From: Salvia splendens
Taxonomy: Eukaryota; Streptophyta; Magnoliopsida; Lamiales; Lamiaceae
Assembly: GCF_004379255.2 (NCBI RefSeq)
Contig: NC_056052.1
Span: forward strand, 6,758,001 to 6,822,000
DNA: 64,000 bases
Reading direction: 5' to 3'
Both the position numbers and the translations under genes were made by a program. This document shows positions 32,833 to 44,610 of the stretch, piece after piece (position 1 is the stretch's first letter; each line of letters starts with the position of its first letter). The notes below the pieces were generated by a model, which saw nothing but the letters and a program-made list of their open reading frames with translations, was not told the DNA's origin and made no database searches.

Positions 32833-35800
32833 ATGGGACGTTCACGCGCCGCCTCTCAGGCAACCGCGGATGACCCTGGACAAAGGTTCGGCTCATCAAT
32901 TCAATTTAGCTCACGGTTTCTCAATTTATTTCAATTTCTTATTTACCACGTGCTAATGTTTGGATGCTTTAATTAACTTTTGTTCATTTGAGCTTTAATT
33001 ATGTTTTTGAGCTGGTTAGGGCTGCAAATGAGTTGAGCTCGTTGTAGTGCATAATCTGTTAATGAACCAAGTGGTTTTGCTATTTGATCTTATGTTAGAT
33101 ACCTTCAGAATATTAGACTTTTACTAGCTAGCAAAATGAAGCAGCATTACAGACTTGCTAGATATAGTGACTTATGAATTTGAGCAAAAGTAAGCAGCTT
33201 TACATCTGTAGCATATGGGTTTTAGCTAAATGAAGTGCAGACCTTTTATGGATTGGAGGAACTAAAGATTATATTTACTATGGCCATTCAATATTTTATT
33301 AGTATTAGACATTATCTTTGAAGAAATCCAGTCAAACACAATTTGTTCAAGAGTTTAAATTCTACATTGAATTTTCAGTCGGTCAAAGAGAAAACGCACC
33401 GCTCAAAATGTGGAGAATATAGATAGCGCACCTCCTGGTATGGCGTTTGTTATGTTGACCAATTATGAATGTCACTGAAATAGATTTCTGTCCTGATCTT
33501 ATAACTATTTAATTTGTGTCTGAAAAAGTTCCAGGAATTACTGATGGAAAGAAGGCTCTATACCATTGTAACTACTGCAACAAAGACATTTCTGGAAAGA
33601 CTCGGATCAAGTGTGTTGTATGTTCTGACTTCGACCTCTGTGTTGAATGCTTTTCTGTTGGCGCTGAGGTCTTTCCTCACAAAAGCAGCCATCTTTATAG
33701 AGTTATGGTGAGTTAAATTTGATAAATCCTTTATTTCCCTCTGTTGGTTTCGGTAATACATTCTTGATGATACCTTTAATCTAAATTTTGCAAAGTTTTA
33801 TTTGTTCCAACAACTTGACCAAAATACCATCACTCACATGGTTATTGACACGCCAAGTTGCTGCAACCAATTTCTTGAAAATAAGGGAACCTTGTCATTT
33901 TGTTGCTGCAATTGAAAACCGTGTAGAGCTTTTGGAGTATAAGGGACATTGGGCACAATAGATGTAACACAAGGGAATCGGGTGCATAATTTCTGTATCA
34001 AAAGGGCATCTTGTGCATCAAACCCTATTTCCTAATAAGATTTAATGTGACTTATAAAACTAAAATGACAAAAATATTTTTTTACATTGTCAACATGAAT
34101 GTTTTTGCCTCCATTATTCAGTATTCATGTCACATTAATTGTTGTTCTCCTTCATATCATGTTTATAAAGAATAATACTTCACACAAAGCTTTATGTGCA
34201 TCAATGGACTTTCTGAGTTTAGTTGTCTCGAGGAATATCTGAAATTTATGGAGGTAATAAATTGTTACTCCCTCCGTCCCATTATTTATGACAAGTTCTT
34301 TTGGGCACGAGTATTTAGGAGAGTTGAAAAGTGGTGTGAGGAATATATATTAGTATTAAGTTGTGTGAGTAATAAAGGTGTCTTAAAAAACATGCTATGT
34401 TATATAGGACGCCCTAAAAAGGACTACGTGCCATGAATAATGAGACGGATGGAGTATATGGTACTGGTCAACTTAATACTTTATTGGATAGTTCTCATAG
34501 GGAACGATGATTCAGATATTACGCTTATGGAAGTTGTAATGTTAGTATTTGAAGTTGATGTTGGCAAAACTGCTGCAGTTAACAATCTGGTTGATAACTC
34601 CATTATTAATTCCTTTGTTCTCTGTATGCCTGTTTATTTAATACTGGAATCAGAATTTTACCCTCTCATGTGGTTAATCTCTTTCTAGTTTCTACCATGT
34701 GTGTTATATCATTTGTGTTTGGACAGGATAACTTAGCATTCCCCCTTATTTGTCCTGACTGGAATGCAGATGAGGAGATGTTACTTCTGGAGGTATTCTC
34801 TTTTATTCTTGGAATTACACGTCTTTCTACTGTGGAAGTTCATCAAAAAAATAATCTTCGAGACATATATTCAGTTTTAATGTTTCCTCAAAATATTCTG
34901 TCTGGACAGCTTGTTATCACAACCTATTCCTATTACTGAATTTAACTTTGTTCCACAGGGAATTGAAATGTATGGACTAGCAAACTGGAGCGAAGTGGCA
35001 GAACATGTTGGAACCAAGAGTAGATCACAATGTATTGAACATTACAACAGGGTGTACATGAATTCCCCATGCTTCCCTCTTCCGGTATATCATACTGTTT
35101 TCCACACTCGTCCTTTGTCTATATGCCTCGAAAAGCATGAGGTTAAGTGTCCGATCTTGCTGATTCCAACAGGACATGTCCCATGTGATGGGGAAGAATA
35201 AAGAGGAACTCCTTGCAATGGCCAAAGAAAACGATGAAACTAAGAAAGGTAGCATGGGTGCTTTTTTTTGTCTTCTGTTTCGGTAGTTTGTTTAGTCCTT
35301 TGTTAATTGGAATATCAAGCTTTCACCCCACACCTTGTTTTCTAACTCAAATCATATGTAGCTTCTTGGTAAATCATATATTGGCGTTTTTTTCCTGGTT
35401 TTGAACAAAGGGTAATATGTGTTTATTGATGCTTTCAATAATTAAACATAAATTACCTCAGGAGCTACTATGTCTGGAGAAGTTGATGGGAAAGAAGCGT
35501 CACCTTTTGCTGCAAGAATCAAGTAAACATGCAGAGTTTTTTTTTGTGTTTTTCTACTTTTACACCTCTAATCTTTGTTGTGAAATCTATGGTTCTATTT
35601 TATTTTATGGGGGCAGAATGGAAGATCAAAAGAAAGAAGGTCAAACAGGGCGTTCTTCCTCAAGCATCTCTTCTGGTACATCTCATACTTATGGAACTGG
35701 TTGTCTTATCATTTCTGTACCAAAAAGCTCTTGTGCAGATGGTCAGGGATATATTATGTTATTCTTTGGTTATGTGTGTGTGTGTCATAAGTTGTTCAGT

Positions 35801-38800
35801 CTGATTGATTCTTCATTTCAGAGGCAGGCACTATTGCAGGTTCCAGCGGTGCTAAAATGGCAACAGGGGCCGGTAAGAGGACATCTGAGAAAGCCCTCAG
35901 CAAGGATGGTCTGAATGTTCCTAAAGTGGAAGGTGTGCATTCTCACGAGTTGCTTCTCCAAAGCAACCATTTAGTGCTCACTTCTTGTGATTGAGTTACA
36001 AAATCTACATTTCTATCATTTCCATTTTAGTGCCTGCATATGCTGGTTATCATCTATTTGCAAACAAATGATAACTAGTTGGTACAATGTTGAATACATG
36101 TGTGCATTTTGCATTTCAGTGGTCTGGTGCCAAATTCAGTTGTTTATTTAGTCGGGGAACAACATTAATACGCTGAATCTTTGTGTTTTCTCTTTTCTGG
36201 TTATAGTAGAAGGATAGGTTCTTATGTATAAGGCTTTCTCTATCACTGTATCTTAATTAGCTTACCTGTTATCGTTATATCCACAGAGCTTCACTTGGAC
36301 CGGAGCATTGGTGAGAAGAAACCAAGGACATCTGATAATGAGGGTGTTTCAATGAAAGAATTGAGTGGATACAATTCTAAGAGGCAAGAGTTTGAAATTG
36401 AGTATGACAATGATGCTGAGCAGTTACTGGCCGATATGGAATTCAAAGAGACTGATACTGACGCTGAGCGTGAACTGAAAATACGAATTTTGCATATATA
36501 TTCAAAACGGTGAATTTAGCTACTGCTTTTCATTATGCTGTAATACTTGAAATGGGTGCAACTTGGGATGAAATGCTAGTTATGTATTGGTTGGATTTTC
36601 TTGGCATTTTGTTGAATCACTAAGATACCAATGACTTGATTTCTGAACTAAATGGTTTAAGTACACATTCACAGATAGCCAAGTTAATTAAATGCAGGGA
36701 CCCAAAAGTTCAGACCAATCTCATTAGAATCGAGTCTACACTCAGAGGGGGGCACTTGAGTAGGGCAGTTATTTTATTTTATTATTGGTGTACATATTTT
36801 CTTATTGCAAATTAGTTAATTCCATCATTATTTATTTATGGACCGTGAGCTCCTGCATGGGTTTCGTGCTTAGGCTAAATGAATAGTTTCTGCCTGCTAA
36901 TGGGGAAAAACTCTAGGACCCTAGTAATCATCGAGTCACGTCGCAGCTCGTATGCAGGAGAAGTTCTTGTGATTGTTGTTTTCCTTCGGTCTTATTCAGT
37001 TCAATAGTTATTCTTCATTAGTTCTGTTTATTATTTTGGCGTTCTTATTCACTCTTATCTCAATCTGAATTCTAGATCATATAATTCACTAGTAAATGAT
37101 CCTTTCTCTCCCTGCCCAAAAAGCAAAGAATCTATAAATACTCCCCATCCATTGTTTAGTTTCAGTTGAGACATGCTTGATAGTGTTTGTTTCTTCTTTT
37201 TTGAAGGCATGCTTGATTGTTAAATTGGTGGTATTAGCTCTGTCATTTTCTTTTCTTGGTCCTCATATATATCTATCACTTATGTAGGCTCGATGAAAGG
37301 AAACGTAGGAAGGACTTCATTTTGGAAAGAAATTTACTATATCCTGATCCTTTTGAGAGGGACCTTACAATGGAAGAGAAGGAACTGTGCCATCGGTATC
37401 GAGTATTCATGCGATTTCACTCCAAAGAGGAGCATGATGAGTTGCTGAGGAGCGTTGTCGAGGAGCAGAGAATTTTGAAGAGAATAGAAGATCTTCAGGT
37501 ATGTTACTCTGTTATGCTGTTAATAAAGCACACTGTAAGGCTACATTAATAGTCTATATCCATTTATGGCAACTTTTTTTCTCCTCTTTTACTGTTGTTT
37601 ATGGGTCTACCATCCATTACACAATTTCAACTACTTTTTCTCCTTCTCTCTTACTTTATCAATTATGCATTAAAACCCGTGCCAACCCCAAATGGTCTAT
37701 TTCTATGGGATGGAGGGAGTATTTTATTTTTGTGATACACCTTAGGTTGGTATTTGAACCTTTTTACATTAGTAGATAACTGAACTGGGAGCAGCTCACT
37801 ATTCAGTAGCTATACCTTCAATCATAAATATAGAAATATGCATGTCTATTCAATCAACTGGTTTCAGATCTATATATACAAAAACAAAATTGTTGAGCAA
37901 ATTTTCCCGCCTAAAATTGGAGCCCAAGATTTGTAGTGACTATTCAAGACAGAAGCTTTCCCACCAAGTGTTCAGGTCAACTTTAAGACAGAAAATAATG
38001 GAGACCATCTTAAATTCAAGGTTTGCCCAGATGGGCATGGTAGAACCAAATTTATCAGAACTAATTCTTTAACTTTTGCAGTGCGAACTTCATGGTGTAT
38101 GCGTGATATCTAGTAGTCATCTCGTGAACATGGTTGTTGTTTTACTTTCTTAAACCAATACTAATGCTTATGCAGGAAGCTCGAGCTGCTGGTTGCCGCA
38201 CAGCTTGTGAGGCCGAGAGATTCATTGAACAGAAAATGAAGAGGGAATTTGAGGAAAATGGCCATCGAGTGAAGGAAAGTTCTCAGGCTGGCACTGGTGG
38301 CAAATATTTGCAAAGGATCAATCATCAGAAAGGAGATCAGGATACTAGTAGCCCCAGGGGCGGGAACAAGAGCCCATCTGTATTAGATCCTGTTGGAAAG
38401 GAGTCCTCATCAAATCGTAGAGGATTAACTGGTTTCGACGTCTCTGATAAGTGGGATGTGAGTGGGTTTATTGGAGCTGATATACTCTCTGAAGCTGTAA
38501 GATTTTATTCTTGTAGCATCCAGCAATTTATTTTTTGCCGAATAACTCCTAATAATGTTCCTTTTTTCTGTTCCATCCTTCCTTTCCCCGGCTATCCCAC
38601 ACACACACAAGCATCGGTTCTGTGACTTTTGTGAAGCTAACTGAATTGCTCACGCAAACGCAGGAGAAACAGCTATGTGTGGAGATTAGAATCTTGCCAG
38701 CACACTATCTCAACATGCTGCAGACCATGTCAATGAGGATTTTAAGTGGAAACTTAACCAAGAAAGCCGATGCGCATGGCCTGTTTAACGTTGATCCCGG

Positions 38801-38855
38801 CAAGGTTGATAAGGTATACGACATGCTTATAAAAAAGGGGATTGCTCAGGTATAA
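32833..38855 (+). CDS. ADA2A: Transcriptional adaptor ADA2a, SAGA-type acetyltransferase subunit
   Basis: Thirteen exons: 32833-32885, 33379-33437, 33529-33707, 34727-34792, 34959-35084, 35173-35248, 35462-35522, 35617-35675, 35822-35932, 36287-36509, 37288-37498, 38176-38496, 38664-38855; 578 residues in frame. Order: ZZ zinc finger (CNYCNKDISG, CVVCSDFDLC), SANT/Myb domain (DWNADEEMLLLE to RSQCIEHYN), the ADA2 linker (EYDNDAEQLLADMEF, RLDERKRRKDFILERNLLYP) and a C-terminal SWIRM domain (about 490-578). ADA2 binds GCN5 and stimulates nucleosomal histone acetylation in the nucleus. The MGRSRAAS start, ECFSVGAEV and DTDAERE favour ADA2a over ADA2b. Exons 7-9 are the weakest part: they encode a variable Ser-rich linker, and exon 8 has an alternative donor near 35742. 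The exon 3 acceptor has two AGs six bases apart. Confidence 0.92.
34266..34456. mobile_element. Stowaway-like MITE in ADA2A intron 3
   Basis: TA-bounded, with left end CTCCCTCCGTCCCATTATTT and right end AATAATGAGACGGATGGAG. Lies fully inside the 1-kb third intron. Confidence 0.8.
37589..37722. mobile_element. Truncated Stowaway-like MITE in ADA2A intron 11
   Basis: The right end ATGGGATGGAGGGAGTA is clear; the left terminus is missing. Internal wording (CTCTTACTTTATCAATTA, TTAAAACCCGTGCC) is typical of these MITEs. Confidence 0.5.
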
Positions 38856-41555
38856 ATCACACACAAGTATTACATCTACCTCCAAGTATAAGTTACTTGA
38901 GAGATCTGCAAGTGGTTTGGTATGGGAGGAAGATGGACCAATGTAGTTATTTATGCATATAACAGAAAATAGTGAATCCATTCTCAACCAAGTTGCCATT
39001 ATATGGTTGTATTATCTTACATAATAAATACTTGCTATGTAACTGGTTGTTTTTAGAAAGGGTATGCTAGTGCTGTATATTAAACAGCAACTAAGATGGA
39101 TGTTGGATGATTGTTTATGACCAAAAAATATTTATGCATTTTTTTCAGCGTTGGTTGGTATTGTTTTCTGAGATAGTATTTGTGAAAATATGTTACTTCC
39201 ATTATCATTTTCTGAAAGATAAATGATTGATTTTGTCCCATCATTTGAGGCATCAAAAAATCCCATCATTTAGGTAATTACCATTTAATACTTATTGTTT
39301 CATTTTTGGGAATTATGTATGTGTCATGCAAAAAATTTCAGGCTATCGAAATATCGATGTGAAAACTAAAATTTATTTTTTACACATCGATTGAGTAGTC
39401 GATGCGTAACTTTGGGCAATTGACGTATAATTTCAATTGTAACATTGATATTTCGATTATCATAAATATTTTGCAGGACATTATATTTTTTAAAATGAAA
39501 TGATGGATACTAAATGGTATGGGATATTTTTAGGTAAACGCCATGAGATGAAATTCATCCTTTATTGAATTCTTTTCTCAATTGCACTCATTTGTGAAGG
39601 TGACTAATGGGATAAAGATTTCCTTTTTATATGTAAGCAATCAACAACAAATAATGCAGATTCCTTTCTATTACAGTGAAGCGATTGAGATAGATTAAGA
39701 AAATAGTATGGCATCTATTAGAGAAGCATTAACAATTAATCAACTTATAAAGTATCTTATCACTGTATTCATATGTGGTAGTACAAGTTTCTTTGTCTAT
39801 GCAGAGAACTTATGTTGTTTGCTTTTAGGTTTAATATGTTAGTTATGAATAGTGTGTGTGTATTCAAAAGAAAAATTAGACAAAATCCGCATTAGGTATT
39901 TAACATGTGTTAATGTGGTTTATAACCAAATTAACGAACTCAGAATTTTCTAGTATTGGAAAAAAGTTATACTGGTTTTCATACAAAACATGCATCTACA
40001 TAAAGTGAATAAATCATTTGTGAAGGTGACTAAAATTCCTAAAACTAGTCCAAATTATAATTCAAATTCAAATTAAATAGTAATGTATTTATAGTTCTAT
40101 TATTTATTGTGGATTGTATTTATACCCTTTTTTACTTGTCTCATGAATTTTAATCCCGCAGTCTAACACCAGATTTTAACATGGACTCTAGCCAATGTCT
40201 CACAAAATAGTGCCATTCATAATCATATTAATATACATAAGAAAATGTGGTATAAACAATCAATAACAATATTTTTATTTTATAATTATAAATTATAATA
40301 AGATGAACCCACTTGTCCATGTTACTTTCCTTCTCCCTATAACCTAACATCAGAAAAAAGGTAATGAATTATCATTCCTATTTAATCTTTTACTACTAGT
40401 ACTATCTAGCTAATAAAATTTTAAAATTAACTTTTTCCAATTTTGATTTATTCTTTTTTTACTTTAAGCTTTTGGAGGGGGTGCGCACAGCGCACAGGGC
40501 GCACAATTAGTTTAGTCCATATTATTAATTACAGTAAGTACTAGCCATATTTTATTTTATCTTACTTTCAATCATATTAATATGAGTATTAATATTTAAT
40601 AATTGTGAATAACATAAACTTTTATTTATTCGATCTTTTTATGCAGTATGTTTATTTTTATTATATATATATATATGGATAGATATTTAACAAATTTTTA
40701 ACTAGAGTCGTTGTAGTTCTACTCCTACCTTAAACAAAACTCTCAAACAGTATTTTTTCTAATTAAATTTTTTTTTAACGAAACCTTCCGCCGTCGGCTG
40801 CCGGAAAATTCTTCTCAGACTATTTGTGCTTTCCTGCTATGAGATAATTTGTTGTAAGTTTGATATGTTTAATTTTTCATTTCTGAAATTATTTTTGTTA
40901 GTTGCATTTTGTACGGTGAATTAATATTTGAGATTAAACCCTAGATTTGGTGCGGATCTGATGCTATTTTTCTCGGATCAGGAAAATCTATGCCTGGATT
41001 ATTCCTAAATCTCTGTGAATTTGTAATTTTTTTCGTTTTCCTTTTTCAGTGAGTTCATTTTCAGCTGAAAATGGCGGAATACTAGTTTTTTATTTGACTT
41101 TCCTTTTAGTAATATTCTCTCGCTTAGATCTTTGGTTGACGAAGAAAATGTGCTTACATTCAACTGATTCAGCTTGAATTCCGCTCAACATAAAAAATAA
41201 AATTTAGAAAAAATTTAGCCTGAATTCTTTTTGACTAGGGTGCTTGCTTGGGATGTTGTGTTATAAATTTGTTCATTGTCTTGAGTTTTTGGTGGTGGCT
41301 TATTTTTAAAAATAGTTGTTTGAAATTGGCTTCATCTGTTATAGTTAGAGCTGAATTATAAATAATGCATTTTTTGTGGACTCGTTATCGTTCTTGGGGA
41401 CTAATGTTATTTTGTGTTATGAAAGAGGATATTTACAATCTGTTTCAATGATATGCAGTAGTAATGGTTGTGTTTCGAACTGGATGCGGATTGTTACCGA
41501 GTATATGCTGCTTGTAATAAGTTTTGGAACTTGAGTTTGGTTTGAATCTGGATTT
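38856..41555. other. Intergenic and DnaJ-gene leader
   Basis: A 2.7-kb AT-rich gap. It contains a candidate MITE (39222-39565). The last 750 bp probably hold the promoter and a leader intron of the DnaJ gene (donor-like TTGTAAGT near 40853, acceptor-like TATGCAG near 41458). No coding exon found. Confidence 0.5.
39222..39565. mobile_element. Candidate MITE with 60-80 bp inverted ends
   Basis: The left end (ATTGATTTTGTCCCATCATT, then AATCCCATCATTTAGGTAAT, ACCATTTAATA) pairs in inverse with the right end (ACTAAATGGTATGGGATATT, TAGGTAAACGCCATGAGATG). The middle has the small palindromic words ATCGATGTG and CACATCGAT. Superfamily unknown. Confidence 0.5.
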
Positions 41556-43703
41556 ATGATGGAATCATACGTAGAGGAAGCTTTAAGAGCTAAAGCCAAT
41601 GCTGAAAAGAAATTCTTGGAGAGAGACTTCATTGGTGCGAGAAGTTATGCCTTAAAAGCTCAAAAGATGTGTCCTGAGCTGGAGGGGATATCGCAAATGG
41701 TGGCCACTTTTGGAGTCTACGTATCTTCTGAGGCTAAAGCTCACGGAGAACTTGATTTCTATTCAATTCTTGGACTGGATCCATCTGCAGGAAAGTCCAA
41801 AGTAAAGAAACAGTATAAGAAGATGGCGGTACTGCTCCATCCTGATAAGAACAGAACAGTTGGAGCTGATGGAGCATTTAGACTTGTATCTGAAGCGTGG
41901 ACTCTTTTATCTGATACCAGTAAAAGAAGCTCCTATGATCAAAGGAGGAATTTGTTTGCTGCTGGGTACAGTGCTGGGGCTGGCGCTTACGACAATTGCT
42001 CCAAGTTTCCACCTTCTCTTACAAGACGGGATACGTTTTGGACTGTTTGTACATCCTGTCATGTTCAGTATGAGTATCTTAGGAAGTATGTGAACAAGAG
42101 ACTTTCTTGCAAGAACTGCCGTGGAGTCTTCGTAGCTGTTGAGACTGGGTTATCCCCAATTAATGGAGCTTTCCCATATAGCAACTACTCTTATACGCCT
42201 GAGAATGGTTATGCAAGTCATGGTTGTGGGGTTTCGTTTGTACCTAAAACTACATATCATGCGCCTAGTGGGCCCACAGGTCATCATACTGGACATAAGC
42301 CTGTTTCTAATATATCATTTCAGGGTAACTCGTCCGTGGATTCTGTTGGGGTCATAGGCCCTAACGGGCTGTCTACATCATCCTTTGTCTTTTATCAAAC
42401 CAGTGGAGAGGCAGGCGTAACCAAGGCAAATGGAGATCATATTAGCAGGGTAAATGCTACAGTTCAAATGTCGTCTGATGGGCATAGTGGTTTCAGGGAT
42501 GTGTCAAAACCTAAGCGTGGTAGACCAGCAAAGAAGAGAATCGTAGATTTTGGGAGCTCATATACACATGCACATGAAGAAAATCACCTTACTGCTGCTG
42601 CAGAAGCAAAAACGGCCACAATGAACGTATCATCTGAGACTTCAAGTAGACGCTGTTCAGCTACCCCTGTAATTGATACCAGACAGTTGTTGATTGAAAG
42701 GGCAAGATCAGAAATCCGTAAGAACCTTGAGACGATGAGGTTGGCTTCAGAAGCTGCAGCAGCCGAAGCTGAGAAGAGAAAAGCACAAGCTGCAGTTGAT
42801 AAATTGAATGAGACAGCTAAAGTATCACAACCGGAACTGAAGAGAAGTGCTTCTATGTCAATAACGGTTCCAGACTCAGACTTCCATGATTTTGACAAGG
42901 ATAGGTCAGAAGAATGCTTTAAGCCAAAACAGATATGGGCCTTGTATGACGAAGAAGATGGTATGCCTCGCTTATACTGTCTTATTCGGGAAGTCATCTC
43001 ACTGAATCCTTTTAAGATCTATATTAGCTACTTGAGCTCAAAATCAGACTCTGAATTTGGGGCAGTAAATTGGTTGGATTCTGGGTTCACAAAATCTTGT
43101 GGAAGTTTTAGAGTGTTCCACTCAGAAATGGTTGAACAAGTGAACATCTTCTCTCATGTTCTGAGCAGGGAGAAGACCGGTAGGGGAGGGTGTGTAAGAA
43201 TCTATCCAAGATGTGGAGATATATGGGCTGTTTACCGCAACTGGTCACCGGATTGGAACAGAACAACCCCAGATGAAGTGAGGCATGAATATGAAATGGT
43301 TGAGGTTCTTGGCGACTATTCGGAAGAGAAGGGCGTGTGGGTTACTCCCCTCGTAAAACTGGATGCATACAAGACTGTATATCAGAGAAATGGAAACACT
43401 ACTGCCATTAGATGGATCCCTAGGAGAGAGATGTTGCGATTCTCACACCAGGTCCCATCTTGTTCGCTTAACATCCAAGGCGCTTCTAACTTGCCCGAGG
43501 GTTGCTGGGATCTCGACCCAGCTGCAACTCCAGATGTGCTTCTTCGAGGAGAGAGTGAACTTGTTGGAAATAATGCAAATGCAGAGGCAAGTCCAGCTGA
43601 ATGCATAACAGCAATGGAGCTATTCCTAGAACGAATGGCATGTGGGGAAGGAGAATTTGTTCCAACAAAATCAATAGCAAAAGTTCTAGAAGAGCTCAGT
43701 TAA
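41556..43703 (+). CDS. DnaJ-domain protein with DUF3444
   Basis: A single coding exon of 715 residues. Order: an N-terminal helical region (1-62); a J domain (67-130) with the HPD motif at 95-97, needed to stimulate Hsp70 ATPase activity; a zinc-ribbon-like segment near 160-190 with two Cys-x-x-Cys pairs (CTSC, CKNC); a low-complexity region with an AT-hook-like PKRGRPAKKR near 318-327; an Ala/Glu-rich coiled coil (about 390-425); and the plant DUF3444 domain (about 450-660), recognised by KQIWALYDEEDGMPR and GDIWAVYRNW. This architecture is common in angiosperms. The AT-hook suggests nuclear location. Proteins of this family are thought to be Hsp70 co-chaperones, but individual functions are largely unknown. 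A second Met directly follows the first, so the exact start may be either. Confidence 0.92.
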   Translation: MMESYVEEALRAKANAEKKFLERDFIGARSYALKAQKMCPELEGISQMVATFGVYVSSEAKAHGELDFYSILGLDPSAGKSKVKKQYKKMAVLLHPDKNRTVGADGAFRLVSEAWTLLSDTSKRSSYDQRRNLFAAGYSAGAGAYDNCSKFPPSLTRRDTFWTVCTSCHVQYEYLRKYVNKRLSCKNCRGVFVAVETGLSPINGAFPYSNYSYTPENGYASHGCGVSFVPKTTYHAPSGPTGHHTGHKPVSNISFQGNSSVDSVGVIGPNGLSTSSFVFYQTSGEAGVTKANGDHISRVNATVQMSSDGHSGFRDVSKPKRGRPAKKRIVDFGSSYTHAHEENHLTAAAEAKTATMNVSSETSSRRCSATPVIDTRQLLIERARSEIRKNLETMRLASEAAAAEAEKRKAQAAVDKLNETAKVSQPELKRSASMSITVPDSDFHDFDKDRSEECFKPKQIWALYDEEDGMPRLYCLIREVISLNPFKIYISYLSSKSDSEFGAVNWLDSGFTKSCGSFRVFHSEMVEQVNIFSHVLSREKTGRGGCVRIYPRCGDIWAVYRNWSPDWNRTTPDEVRHEYEMVEVLGDYSEEKGVWVTPLVKLDAYKTVYQRNGNTTAIRWIPRREMLRFSHQVPSCSLNIQGASNLPEGCWDLDPAATPDVLLRGESELVGNNANAEASPAECITAMELFLERMACGEGEFVPTKSIAKVLEELS

Positions 43704-44610
43704 TGGTGGATGTACATATTTAAAAACAGCCTAAGCCTCTCTAACCAATCAGCTTTATATATATTATAGTATTTTGTTGTATTCAGGAATTGGACTTTTT
43801 GCCTCTCACGCTCATGTAACTCTTAAATTATAGACCCAGATTGCTACTGCTCATTGTTTTGGGTTTCAAATGATTGAAAATGATTTGATTGTTTCTACCA
43901 GTCAAATACTACTTCCTTCCTCCAGCCTCCAGCTTATGATAGTTGACTCGTATTCTTTTTTGGGTAATCCTAAGGCAGTTTAGTTATTTTCTTTTTTAGC
44001 AAAAACCTTATCCTCTCTCGTCCTTTCTTCTCCAAATAGAGTATACATTAAAATCTTCCATGCCATGTATGGAGAGGATATGATAACTCTCTTTCCGTCC
44101 CACATAGGAGTCACATTTGGTGTGACTTGTGAGCACGAATTTTAAAAAATGTAAAAAAATAGTGGGTTATAATAGAATGTAAGTAAAGTAAGTAAATGGA
44201 ATGTAGAATATACTTATCATTTATGGTAAAAATGTAACACTTATTGTAAGATGGAAGGAGTAAAACATTTCAATTTGTGAAGAATCAAAGGAGAAGAGAA
44301 CTAAAAGGTCCTTTCTCGACTGCCAGGGTTCCCAATTGCATTAGGTTTTTATTACTTAAACATAAATCTTCTAACGACGAACAAAGCTGCAAAACAAGGA
44401 GCAATGCAGCAGTAGATATTGTCATTACACGTTTATCTCTCTAAACCATTCTTCTACCAAACTCATAACCAGAATAACATTACCAACCACAATTGCTTCT
44501 TATTTTAGTAAAGCTAGACTGAGAGGTTTGCCAAGTCGAAAAAACTCAATAACCACCACCATAACTTCAAAAAATGTCTCACCTTTTATCTGCACACTAG
44601 AGCATGATTA
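43704..44610. other. Gap between convergent genes
   Basis: Holds the 3' ends of the DnaJ gene (plus) and HSP90.6 (minus), plus one MITE. No other gene visible. Confidence 0.6.
44084..44262. mobile_element. Stowaway-like MITE
   Basis: TA-bounded; left end ACTCTCTTTCCGTCCCACAT and right end TTGTAAGATGGAAGGAG, imperfect inverted repeats. Confidence 0.65.
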
